From: JAAZMU01 sp964547725
GTDB lineage: Bacteria; Patescibacteriota; Minisyncoccia; Minisyncoccales; Minisyncoccaceae
NCBI GenBank assembly: GCA_964547725.1
Contig: CAZJOO010000004.1
Location: forward strand, 1 to 25,900
Direction of reading: 5' to 3'
DNA length: 25,900 nucleotides
The stretch's first letter is position 1; each line of letters starts with the position of its first letter. This document shows positions 1 through 6,708 of this stretch, one piece after another. Below the pieces are notes generated by a model. The model ran no database searches. It was not told the origin of the DNA and saw only the letters and a list, made by a program, of their open reading frames with translations. The translations under genes were made by a program, and so were the position numbers.

Positions 1-602
1 CTCAATTAGAGAATGCTATTTTTGTAAAATGTAATGTTACAAAATCAGAAGAAGTTAACAATCTTATCAAAAAAGCGGTAGAAGAATTTGGAGGACTTGA
101 TATTATGGTTAATAATGCTGGAACAGCTTCTTTAGGAACGGTAGATGTTTTAAGTGATGATGATTGGCAAAGGGTTATTGATGTTAATTTGACAGGTGTT
201 TTTTACGGAGTAAGAGCGGCCGCTAAATACATGAAAGAAAATAATGTGAAAGGTTTAATAATTAATACTTCTTCTATTTTAGGAATTAATGGTTTCGTGG
301 GAGCTATTTCATATTGTGCAGCTAAAGGGGGAGTAAATCAAATAACAAGAACAGCGGCTATGGAACTTGCTTCTTGTGGAATAAGAGTTAACGCAGTTGC
401 TCCAGGATTTATTTCTACAGAAATGACCAAAGGTATTTTAGAAGACCAGAAAACAAAACAATTCTTAGAAGGGTCTACACCACTTGGACGCATTGGAGAG
501 CCGGAAGATATTGCTAAAGCTGCTTTATACTTAGCTTCTGATGATAGCAACTATGTAACTGGAAGCATTCTTTATGTCGATGGTGGTTGGACTGCCAGAT
601 AG
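1..602 (+). CDS. Short-chain dehydrogenase/reductase (SDR), 5'-truncated by the window edge
   Basis: The reading frame is open from base 3 and runs to a TAG at 600-602; its start and the glycine-rich TGxxxGxG nucleotide-binding loop lie upstream of the window. The first visible residues (FVKCNVTKSEEV) match the SDR stretch just before the NNAG motif, which follows as VNNAG. Next come the catalytic serine region (INTSSILG) and the YCAAK active site (Tyr codon 312-314, Lys codon 324-326). The C-terminus has the usual SDR ending YVTGSILYVDGGW. This is a classical FabG/glucose-1-dehydrogenase-like NAD(P)H oxidoreductase of the cytosol, reducing a ketone or oxidising an alcohol. The substrate cannot be told from sequence. 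Many CPR genomes lack fatty acid synthesis, so I do not call it FabG. An internal ATG at 105 is not the start, because conserved SDR sequence continues upstream of it. Confidence 0.93.
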   Translation, partial: QLENAIFVKCNVTKSEEVNNLIKKAVEEFGGLDIMVNNAGTASLGTVDVLSDDDWQRVIDVNLTGVFYGVRAAAKYMKENNVKGLIINTSSILGINGFVGAISYCAAKGGVNQITRTAAMELASCGIRVNAVAPGFISTEMTKGILEDQKTKQFLEGSTPLGRIGEPEDIAKAALYLASDDSNYVTGSILYVDGGWTAR

Positions 603-603
603 T

Positions 604-632
604 TTGCAATATATTTTCATCCTTGATATAAT
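604..632 (+). promoter_or_regulatory. Promoter of the pilin-like gene
   Basis: TTGCAA at 604-609 and TATAAT at 627-632 are separated by 17 nt. The predicted start is near 639, giving a leader of about 26 nt before the ATG at 665. The -35 box begins directly after the SDR stop codon. Confidence 0.6.
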
Positions 633-664
633 ATACATCAAAGATAAATAAACACACAAACAGC

Positions 665-1822
665 ATGAAAAGAACTATCAAGTCTTTCACTCTAATCGAG
701 CTCCTCGTCGTCATCGTCATCATCGGTATTCTCTCTGGTGTCATAGTTATCTCTGTAACTAACTACATCAACGATGCAAAGAACACAAAGATAGTAGCCG
801 AACTCTCTAATCTATCTAAATCCTTCGAAGGAAACAGCAACTACTACGTCGGCAGTCTTTGCATCGAAGACTCAGTAAGTAACCCTGCTTTCAAAACATA
901 CTATGGACTAACCTCTGTTCCCGTTCACCCAAACTACGTCTCTGGTAGTACGTCTCTAACCACAAACAACTGTTACCTCTACTTCTCTGACGGAGATAAC
1001 TATAGTATCAGAACACCATCTGTAAACAACAAAGGTTACCTCATCCAAGAATCTAGACACCCTCAAACAAAACCTATCCAAAAGACTTGTGACACAGGCT
1101 GGATTCCTTTTGGTAACCGTTGTGTTATGAAGTATGAGGCTAGTTCAGACGGAACTACTAATTGTAGAAACGCAGCTGGAACAGCTGCTCCTTGTCCAGT
1201 TTCTGAAACAACAATTGCTCCATGGGTTTCGATTAATCAGTTTAACGCTAAAGCCGCCTGTGAATCTATCGGAGCTCATTTAATGACGAATGCTGAGTGG
1301 ATGGCTCTTGCTCGAGATATCGAACAAGTTGCTAGTAACTGGACCGGAGGAACTGTTGGTTTGGGTGTTCTTAAAAGAGGAAACGTTGGAGATACATTAG
1401 AAGGAGATTATAACGGAGCTGATCCAGAAACAGGAATTCCGAACAGTCAAGCTATGTTAAAATTAAGTAATGGAGAGGAAATTTATTATTTTTCAGGAAA
1501 TGTTCAGGAATGGGTTGATGAAAAAAAATTAACTTCCGAAATTCCTGATTATCCTAGCGTATGGGTAGAAATTAATTCAATAACATATACCTCAAAATTG
1601 CCATACAAAGAAGTTGGTCCGCTTGATAGTGCTTTGTTGGGGGAGGATGGAGTTGGTAAAATTTCTCCAGATAATACTGCGGCTCATCCTTCTGGCTCAA
1701 TTCATGGATTTCGGCGTGGTGGTTATTGGGGTAGCACCTCTAACGGTGGGGTTTTTTCTTTATATCTAAACGATTCTAATTCACATGCAGATTCCCACCT
1801 TGGTTTTCGTTGTGTTAAATAA
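665..1822 (+). CDS. Prepilin-like protein fused to an FGE/C-type-lectin-like domain; probable DGR target adhesin
   Basis: The 385-residue protein opens with a type IV prepilin signal: a short basic leader, then FTLIELLVV with Glu at +5 of the mature protein and a hydrophobic helix to about residue 33. The residue before the cleavage site is Ser7 rather than the usual Gly. From about residue 140 it carries a cysteine-containing domain resembling formylglycine-generating-enzyme/sulfatase-modifying folds: CVMKYEA, MTNAEWMALAR, SNWTGG, LSNGEEIYYFSGNVQEW and, at the end, RRGGYW...LGFRCVK. This fold carries the variable region in many DGR targets. It is probably displayed on the cell surface through a type IV pilus-like machine and binds a ligand. 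The gene has its own promoter and no terminator directly behind it. Codon use changes along the gene: C-ending codons dominate to about 1090, then AT-rich codons appear. The DGR role is inferred; no reverse transcriptase is in view. Confidence 0.85.
   Translation: MKRTIKSFTLIELLVVIVIIGILSGVIVISVTNYINDAKNTKIVAELSNLSKSFEGNSNYYVGSLCIEDSVSNPAFKTYYGLTSVPVHPNYVSGSTSLTTNNCYLYFSDGDNYSIRTPSVNNKGYLIQESRHPQTKPIQKTCDTGWIPFGNRCVMKYEASSDGTTNCRNAAGTAAPCPVSETTIAPWVSINQFNAKAACESIGAHLMTNAEWMALARDIEQVASNWTGGTVGLGVLKRGNVGDTLEGDYNGADPETGIPNSQAMLKLSNGEEIYYFSGNVQEWVDEKKLTSEIPDYPSVWVEINSITYTSKLPYKEVGPLDSALLGEDGVGKISPDNTAAHPSGSIHGFRRGGYWGSTSNGGVFSLYLNDSNSHADSHLGFRCVK
1706..1819 (+). other. Candidate DGR variable region (VR) at the 3' end of the pilin-adhesin gene
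   Basis: This stretch encodes GFRRGGYW, then a variable-looking segment, then LGFRCVK immediately before the stop. Of the 24 codons at 1730-1801, 19 end in T or C, as expected if many derive from AAY codons in an adenine-mutagenised template. The residues present (G, S, T, N, V, F, Y, D, H, L) are all reachable from AAY by changing A. The flanks RGGYW and GFRC match the fixed ends of variable regions in CPR proteins as I remember them. The template repeat is not in this window, so the assignment is by pattern only. Confidence 0.5.
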
Positions 1823-1831
1823 GCGCAACTA

Positions 1832-1860
1832 TTGACAAATGATTTTAAATATAATATAAT
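1832..1860 (+). promoter_or_regulatory. Consensus promoter upstream of the DEAD-box helicase
   Basis: A perfect TTGACA at 1832-1837 and a perfect TATAAT at 1855-1860 are spaced by 17 nt, the strongest sigma70-type promoter in the window. Predicted transcription starts near 1867. A second overlapping TATAAT at 1850-1855 has only 12 nt spacing and is less likely to be used. Confidence 0.75.
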
Positions 1861-1881
1861 TTAAAAACGATATTGAGAAGG

Positions 1882-1917
1882 CGAGATCTCTATATTTAAA
1901 AGAGACCCCGTTTTTTT
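1882..1917 (+). terminator. Terminator-like hairpin in the helicase leader (possible attenuator)
   Basis: The arms 1882-1891 and 1901-1910 pair at 8 of 10 positions around a 9-nt loop, followed by seven T at 1911-1917. It sits downstream of the consensus promoter at 1832-1860 and 11 nt before the helicase ATG. It could therefore interrupt the helicase transcript, act as a conditional attenuator, or release a short RNA of about 50 nt. It could also serve as the distal terminator of the pilin gene. Confidence 0.55.
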
Positions 1918-1928
1918 AATTTAAAAAT

Positions 1929-3116
1929 ATGAATACATTTAAAACACATAGTAAGTTTGGCTCAAGGAGAAGAAAGTTTAATGGAAGAGATTTTGCTCGT
2001 GCCACAAAGAAGTTTTCAGGAGGTAAGATTGATATTTCAAGATTTATAGCCGAAAGCGCAACAAATAAAACAAAGCACGTAGAGTATATTTCAAAATATA
2101 AATTTGCTGATTTTAAGATTGACCAAAGACTTAAAAACAATATTATCAAAAAAGGTTATGATATTCCTACTCCTATTCAGGACCAGGTAATACCATTAAT
2201 TTTGGAAAGAAAAGATGTTATAGGTATCGCTAATACTGGTACCGGAAAGACAGCTGCCTTTTTAATACCAAAAATTAATCACACCCTTTTGAATAAAAAC
2301 GAAAGAACAATAATTTTAACTCCAACAAGAGAACTTGCTCTTCAAATAGAAAAAGAGTTTGTTGATTTTTCTAAAGGACTAAACCTTTATGCAGTTTCTT
2401 GCATAGGAGGAACAAGCATTAGAAAACAATTTTTTGACTTAAAGAGAAATTACAATTTTGTAATAGGAACTCCTGGAAGAGTAAAGGATTTAATTCAAAG
2501 AAAAGCTTTAAATCTAGCTTCATTCAACACGGTTATTTTAGATGAGGCTGATAGAATGCTTGATATGGGATTTATTAACGACATTAGATTTATTCTAGAA
2601 AAGATGCCAGGAGATAAACAAGCTTTATGTTTCTCAGCAACACTTTCAAACGAAATAGAAGGATTATGCAACAAGTTTTTAACTTCTCCTATTAAAGTTT
2701 CTGTAAAAGTTAGAGAGTCATCAGAAAACGTTGACCAACAAACTATTAGGTCTGACGATAAAATTGGAACTTTATGTGATCTTTTAGAGAAAGACAACTT
2801 TAAAAAGATTCTTATCTTTGGAAGAACAAAACATGGAGTAGAAAAACTTTCTAAAGTTTTAAAAATAAAAGGATACAATGCTGAATCAATTCACGGAGAC
2901 AAGACTCAGGCAAAGAGACAAAGAGCTTTAGACGGTTTTAAAGGAAACAAAATAAAGATATTAGTTGCAACAGATGTTGCTGCCAGAGGATTAGATATTG
3001 ATGACATTACTCACGTTATTAACTACGATATGCCATCAACCTATGAAGACTACGTTCACAGAATTGGAAGAACTGGAAGATGTCAGAAAAAAGGAACCGC
3101 TATTACATTTATGTAA
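1929..3116 (+). CDS. DEAD-box ATP-dependent RNA helicase, RhlE-like core
   Basis: The 395-residue protein has the complete helicase core. The Q motif is at about 76-84 with its upstream aromatic (FADF), motif I ANTGTGKT at 101-108, PTRELAL at 132-138, TPGR at 181-184, DEAD at 205-208 and SAT at 236-238. In the second RecA domain are ATDVAARGLD at 347-356 and HRIGRTGR at 377-384. The protein stops 11 residues after motif VI, so there is no C-terminal RNA-binding extension. Instead the first ~60 residues are a basic, Arg/Lys-rich tail that could bind RNA. It unwinds RNA with ATP in the cytosol, probably in ribosome assembly or mRNA turnover. No Shine-Dalgarno sequence precedes the ATG. The leader contains a promoter and a terminator-like hairpin, and a strong terminator follows the gene, so it appears monocistronic. 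Confidence 0.95.
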   Translation: MNTFKTHSKFGSRRRKFNGRDFARATKKFSGGKIDISRFIAESATNKTKHVEYISKYKFADFKIDQRLKNNIIKKGYDIPTPIQDQVIPLILERKDVIGIANTGTGKTAAFLIPKINHTLLNKNERTIILTPTRELALQIEKEFVDFSKGLNLYAVSCIGGTSIRKQFFDLKRNYNFVIGTPGRVKDLIQRKALNLASFNTVILDEADRMLDMGFINDIRFILEKMPGDKQALCFSATLSNEIEGLCNKFLTSPIKVSVKVRESSENVDQQTIRSDDKIGTLCDLLEKDNFKKILIFGRTKHGVEKLSKVLKIKGYNAESIHGDKTQAKRQRALDGFKGNKIKILVATDVAARGLDIDDITHVINYDMPSTYEDYVHRIGRTGRCQKKGTAITFM

Positions 3117-3122
3117 ATAGGT

Positions 3123-3148
3123 AAAAAACCACATTCAAGTGGTTTTTT
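3123..3148 (+). terminator. Rho-independent terminator of the helicase gene
   Basis: A perfect 10-bp stem (AAAAAACCAC at 3123-3132, GTGGTTTTTT at 3139-3148) encloses a 6-nt loop. The T run forms part of the 3' arm. It starts 6 nt after the helicase stop codon. Confidence 0.85.
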
Positions 3149-3173
3149 GTTTAGGCTGTTTTTTTTAAAAAAA

Positions 3174-3179
3174 TATGAT
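3174..3179 (+). promoter_or_regulatory. Probable -10 box of the CorA-type gene
   Basis: TATGAT lies 11 nt before the ATG at 3191, which would give a leader of about 5 nt. No good -35 element is visible at the expected distance. Confidence 0.35.
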
Positions 3180-3190
3180 AATATAACAAC

Positions 3191-4114
3191 ATGAGGGAAA
3201 TATTTTTCAAAGATATTAAGAGTCAAACTTTGCAAAAAATAGATCAAGTTAAAAGTGGTGTTTGGATTAACATTGAGAACGCTACGGTTGATGATTTGCT
3301 TTTTGTTAAGAGTATTACTAATTTAAACTATAGTGATATAGAGGATGTTTTGGATGTCCACGAGCTCCCTCGTATAGAAAGAAAAAATGATGCTGTTATT
3401 GTGTTTATTCGTGATGCTCAATTCTTCAACGGAGATAAAGATATTTCTACAACTCCTTTAACAATCATTACAACTAGTAAATATATTATTACTATTTCTA
3501 TTTCTAAAATAGAAATCATTAAAGCTTTAATAAAAAATGGATTCGATTACTCAACAACGCAAAGAAGCGCTTTTTTAATTAACATCTTACTTAATATATC
3601 TAAAAATTATACCAAAAGAGTTAAGAACGTTAACAATAGTGTGGAATATCAGAAAGACAAACTAGAAAGAATCACTAATAGCGATATTTTAAAATTGATA
3701 GAAAACGAAGAAATCTTAAGTGACTATATTGCAGCCTTAGATCCTATGAAGATAGTTTTCGAAGCTATTGAGACAGGGAAATACATACCTATATATAAAT
3801 ACGACGAGGATTTAATAGAAGATATGATTATTAGCATCAGGCAGTCTGTTGGAGTTTGTTCTACTAACTTAAAAAGTATTAAGAGTTTGAGAGAATCTTA
3901 TCAAATTATTTTTACTAATAATTTAAATAAAACAATAAAATTATTAACTTCTATTACTGTATTTTTAACAATCCCAACAATGGTTGCTAGTTTTTTTGGA
4001 ATGAATGTTATTATTCCTTTCGGAGAAAATAATTATATTTTTCTTTATGTTATCTTAGCTTCCTTTATAATCTCAGGAGCTTTCTTTATCTTCTTTATTA
4101 ATAAGAAATATTAA
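3191..4114 (+). CDS. corA: CorA-family divalent metal ion channel
   Basis: At 307 residues this is a usual length for CorA. A long soluble N-terminal part, rich in helix-forming sequence, is followed by two C-terminal membrane segments. Transmembrane segment 1 (TIKLLTSITVFLTIPTMVASFF) ends in the diagnostic GMN motif, Gly270-Met271-Asn272, which forms the pore mouth. A short acidic loop and the second segment (FLYVILASFIISGAFFIFF) follow, and the protein ends in a basic NKKY. CorA proteins form pentameric Mg2+ (or Co2+/Ni2+) channels gated by cytosolic Mg2+. The gene stands alone behind a terminator, and its stop codon overlaps that of trhA on the other strand in a shared TTAA. Its own terminator appears to lie inside trhA at 4193-4221. 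Confidence in the family is high; the exact metal is not determined. Confidence 0.93.
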   Translation: MREIFFKDIKSQTLQKIDQVKSGVWINIENATVDDLLFVKSITNLNYSDIEDVLDVHELPRIERKNDAVIVFIRDAQFFNGDKDISTTPLTIITTSKYIITISISKIEIIKALIKNGFDYSTTQRSAFLINILLNISKNYTKRVKNVNNSVEYQKDKLERITNSDILKLIENEEILSDYIAALDPMKIVFEAIETGKYIPIYKYDEDLIEDMIISIRQSVGVCSTNLKSIKSLRESYQIIFTNNLNKTIKLLTSITVFLTIPTMVASFFGMNVIIPFGENNYIFLYVILASFIISGAFFIFFINKKY

Positions 4115-4746
4115 ATAAAAAGAATATTGTAGATAGCAATATAATGACAAATTGTTCCTAGAAGAACAAAGATGTGAAATAGTTCATGAAAGCCAAATCC
4201 TTTAAAAAGATTTGGTTTTTTAATGGCATAAATTACTGCTCCGATGGTATAAAAAATTCCTCCGAGTAAGAGCAGAAAAAGAATAATTGGATATACTCTC
4301 ATGGGGTAGATAATAAAAATAGAAACCCACCCCATTAAAACATATAATCCTGTGGCAGCCCATCTTGGAAAGTGTTCCCAGAAAGAATTAATAAACATAG
4401 CGCTTGCTCCAATAATTGCGAGTACCCAAGTAGAAATTAGAATAATCAATCCTAGTGGATTTCCTATAGTTAAAATACAAAAAGGAGTAAAGGTTCCTGC
4501 AATTAAGAAATAAATAGAAGCGTGGTCAATTTTTCTTAAATAGCCTATTTCTGCGGCTGGTTTTCCAAATAGGTGATAGTTTGTGCTAGCAGAATATAAA
4601 AAGAAAGAGGTTATTCCAAAAACCAAAAAACAAACTATTTCTTCAGTATTTCTAGCGTTAATTAAAAGAAAGTAAGTGCCAATAATAGAAAGAATGGCTC
4701 CCACGAGATGTGAAAAACCACTAACCGGATCTTTTATTTTTATCAT
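4111..4746 (-). CDS. trhA: Hemolysin III / PAQR-family membrane protein TrhA
   Basis: This 211-residue, very hydrophobic protein has about seven membrane segments. Family hallmarks are HLVGA near the N-terminus, the STNYHLF motif, the RKIDHASIYFLIAGTFTPFC segment and the C-terminal HELFHIFVLLGTICHY, which carry the histidines and acidic residues thought to bind metal in PAQR proteins. Bacterial TrhA is linked to membrane fluidity/lipid homeostasis; the hemolysin name is historical. I place the start at the ATG 4744-4746 and not at an in-frame TTG 18 nt upstream, because that extension would translate the -10 box itself. The TATAAT ends 6 nt before this ATG, so the mRNA is probably leaderless. 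The gene lies downstream of the typA terminator and is convergent with the CorA gene. Confidence 0.92.
   Translation of the reverse strand: MIKIKDPVSGFSHLVGAILSIIGTYFLLINARNTEEIVCFLVFGITSFFLYSASTNYHLFGKPAAEIGYLRKIDHASIYFLIAGTFTPFCILTIGNPLGLIILISTWVLAIIGASAMFINSFWEHFPRWAATGLYVLMGWVSIFIIYPMRVYPIILFLLLLGGIFYTIGAVIYAIKKPNLFKGFGFHELFHIFVLLGTICHYIAIYNILFI
4193..4221 (+). terminator. Plus-strand terminator for the CorA gene, embedded inside trhA
   Basis: A perfect 7-bp stem (CCAAATC at 4193-4199, GATTTGG at 4209-4215) with a 9-nt loop is followed by six T at 4216-4221. It lies 78 nt beyond the CorA stop codon, within the coding region of trhA on the opposite strand. It would give the CorA transcript a 3' tail antisense to trhA. 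Confidence 0.65.
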
Positions 4747-4752
4747 GTTAGT

Positions 4753-4758
4753 ATTATA
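4753..4758 (-). promoter_or_regulatory. -10 box of a leaderless trhA transcript
   Basis: TATAAT on the minus strand ends 6 nt before the trhA ATG (4746), which places the predicted first transcribed base at the A of ATG. No recognisable -35 is seen. The box directly abuts the T run of the typA terminator. Confidence 0.55.
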
Positions 4759-4762
4759 GCAC

Positions 4763-4794
4763 AAAAAAAGAAAAGCTAGTATTATCTAGCTTTT
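4763..4794 (-). terminator. Terminator of typA, overlapping its stop codon
   Basis: On the minus strand, AAAAGCTAG (4794-4786), a 6-nt loop and CTAGCTTTT (4779-4771) form a perfect 9-bp stem, followed by C-free T at 4769-4763. The typA stop codon (4784-4782) sits in the loop, so the last typA codons form the 5' arm. Confidence 0.8.
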
Positions 4795-6575
4795 CTTCCT
4801 GCTCTAACTCTTTCGTTTTCGGTTAAGTATTGTTTTCTTAATCTAATACTTGTTGGAGTAATTTCTAAGTATTCATCACCTTTCATAATACTCATTCCTC
4901 GCTCAAGACTTAAATCAATTGGAGGGGTTAAGGTAATAGCATCGTCTGATCCAGAAGATCTCATATTTGATAGTTCTTTTCCTTTGGTTGGGTTAACGGA
5001 AAGATCGATTCCTTTAGATGTATTTCCAATAACCATACCTTCATAAACTTGTACTGCTGGTTCGATATAAAGAGAGCCTCTTTCTTGTAAGTTCCATAAA
5101 GAAAAACCAAGAGATTTTCCAGTAGTCATAGAAATCATTGAGCCAACTTTATTCTTTTCAATCTTTCCAACGTAAGGTCTAAAACCTAATACGCGAGAAT
5201 ACATAATACCTTCTCCTTTTGTGTCAACGATGAAATCATTTTTATATCCTAACAATCCTCTTGTTGGTATTTCAAAAATAATTTTAGCTTGTTTATTTTC
5301 TGTGATAAGAGAAGTCATTATTCCAGAACGCTTTGATAGTTTTTCAATAATAGCTCCTGAGTCTCCTTCTGGAACAGAAATAGTAACTTCTTCAAACGGT
5401 TCGAATTTTTTATCGCCTTCTTCTTTAATAATAACTGTAGGTTCAGAGATTTGAAGTTCGTATCCTTCACGACGCATATTTTCAATTAAAATAGCGATAT
5501 GCATTTCTCCTCTTCCATAAACTTTGTAATATTCAGTAGACGAAAAATCTATTTTTAATCCTACGTTAATTTCAAGTTCTTTTTCTAACCTGTCTTTCAA
5601 TTGTCTGTTTGTAACAAATTTACCTTCACGTCCAGCAAAGGGAGAGTTGTTAACTAGAAAATTTAAGGAGATTGTTGGTTCTTCAATAGCAATAGTTGGA
5701 AGTTGTTCTTGGTCTTCGTTTTCACAAATAGTTTCTCCAATGAATATGTCAGGAAGTCCAGCAATCATCACAATATCTCCGGTATAGGCTTGGGAAACTT
5801 CTTTTCTTGAAATACCTTCAAAGGTAAATAGTTTTGAAATCTTTCCTTTTACGTTTTCGTTTTTATTATTCTTTAGAATAACGTTCATCCCGTCTTTAAT
5901 AGTTCCTTCGTATATTCTACAAATAGCTAAACGTCCTAAAAAATTATCATAGGCAAGATTGAATGATTGTGCAAGTAAGGGCTTTTTAAGTTTTTCTTCA
6001 TCAGAAGCTAAAGCAACCTCTTCAAGTACAGTATCTAATAGGGGAGTTAAATCAGTAGATTCGTCTTCCATATTTCTTTTAGCCATTCCTTCTCTTGCGA
6101 TTGCATAAAGAATGGTAAAGTCTAATTGTTCATCATTAGCACCCAAATCAAGGAATAATTCGTAAATCATTTCTTTTACCTCTTCTATTCTTGCCGCAGG
6201 CTTATCTATTTTATTAATAACTACTATTGGCTTTAATCCAAGAGCAAGTGATTTCTTTAAAACAGATTTTGTTTGAGGCATAGGTCCTTCCTGAGCATCT
6301 ACTAAAAGGATAACTGAATCAATAGAACGTAAAACACGTTCAACTTCAGAACCAAAATCAGCGTGACCAGGAGTGTCTACGATATTTATTTTTGTGTCTT
6401 TGTAATACACAGAAGTGTTCTTAGAATAAATAGTAATTCCTCTTTCTTGTTCCAAGGCATTGCTATCCATAGTGGCACCTTCTTCTGACATTCCACATTG
6501 ACGCATCAAAGCATCGGTTAATGTTGTTTTGCCATGATCAACATGGGCAATAATTGCTATATTTCTTATTTCCAT
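4782..6575 (-). CDS. typA: Translational GTPase TypA/BipA
   Basis: The 597-residue length fits TypA. The GTPase domain has G1 at AHVDHGKT (residues 10-17), the G2 region RGITI (45-49), DTPG (67-70) and NKID (121-124), as in EF-G-like factors. The elongation-factor domains II, III and V follow, then the TypA-specific C-terminal domain with RGLLGYKNDF and RSSGSDDAI. It ends in the basic RAGRKAR, also usual for the family. TypA binds the 70S ribosome and supports 50S assembly and growth at low temperature or under stress. No Shine-Dalgarno sequence precedes the ATG. The 5' region has a TTGACC element and a small hairpin before a T-rich run. A terminator overlaps the stop codon, so the gene is probably transcribed alone. 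Confidence 0.97.
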   Translation of the reverse strand: MEIRNIAIIAHVDHGKTTLTDALMRQCGMSEEGATMDSNALEQERGITIYSKNTSVYYKDTKINIVDTPGHADFGSEVERVLRSIDSVILLVDAQEGPMPQTKSVLKKSLALGLKPIVVINKIDKPAARIEEVKEMIYELFLDLGANDEQLDFTILYAIAREGMAKRNMEDESTDLTPLLDTVLEEVALASDEEKLKKPLLAQSFNLAYDNFLGRLAICRIYEGTIKDGMNVILKNNKNENVKGKISKLFTFEGISRKEVSQAYTGDIVMIAGLPDIFIGETICENEDQEQLPTIAIEEPTISLNFLVNNSPFAGREGKFVTNRQLKDRLEKELEINVGLKIDFSSTEYYKVYGRGEMHIAILIENMRREGYELQISEPTVIIKEEGDKKFEPFEEVTISVPEGDSGAIIEKLSKRSGIMTSLITENKQAKIIFEIPTRGLLGYKNDFIVDTKGEGIMYSRVLGFRPYVGKIEKNKVGSMISMTTGKSLGFSLWNLQERGSLYIEPAVQVYEGMVIGNTSKGIDLSVNPTKGKELSNMRSSGSDDAITLTPPIDLSLERGMSIMKGDEYLEITPTSIRLRKQYLTENERVRAGRKAR

Positions 6576-6622
6576 AATGTATCTTTAAAAAATTAAACCC
6601 GCCCTTAAAGCGGAATAGTATA

Positions 6623-6651
6623 TTAATACTATATTATTTGAAAGTGGTCAA
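6623..6651 (-). promoter_or_regulatory. Possible typA promoter
   Basis: On the minus strand TTGACC (6651-6646) is followed after 17 nt by TATTAA (6628-6623). The -10 lies in an AT-rich inverted repeat (ATAGTAT at 6615-6621 and ATACTAT at 6626-6632). The predicted leader is about 40 nt. The -35 is good but the -10 is weak. Confidence 0.35.
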
Positions 6652-6662
6652 TAGTTTTCATT

Positions 6663-6692
6663 AAAAAAGCTAGGAAATTAAAACCTAGCTTT
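6663..6692 (-). terminator. Terminator of the MliC-like gene
   Basis: On the minus strand the arms AAAGCTAGG (6692-6684) and CCTAGCTTT (6674-6666) form a perfect 9-bp stem with a 9-nt loop, and the T run continues to 6663. It lies 16 nt after the stop codon. It shares the AAAGCTAG core with the typA terminator. Confidence 0.8.
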
Positions 6693-6708
6693 AAAGAGAG
6701 AAAGGTGA

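Noticed and set aside
1820..1930. Template repeat or reverse transcriptase of a DGR directly downstream of the pilin gene
   Set aside because: The downstream 100 bases hold only a promoter and a hairpin, and no reverse transcriptase motif (YxDD) appears in any gene of the window.
4747..4764. TTG at 4764 as the start of trhA
   Set aside because: It would place the TATAAT box inside the coding region; the ATG at 4746 fits both promoter spacing and the family N-terminus.
6576..6616. Hairpin CCGC/GCGG in the typA leader followed by a T-rich stretch, as a possible attenuator
   Set aside because: The stem is only four GC pairs, the T run is interrupted (GTTTAATTTTTT), and the promoter that would define the leader has a weak -10. 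Not enough to call a regulatory terminator.
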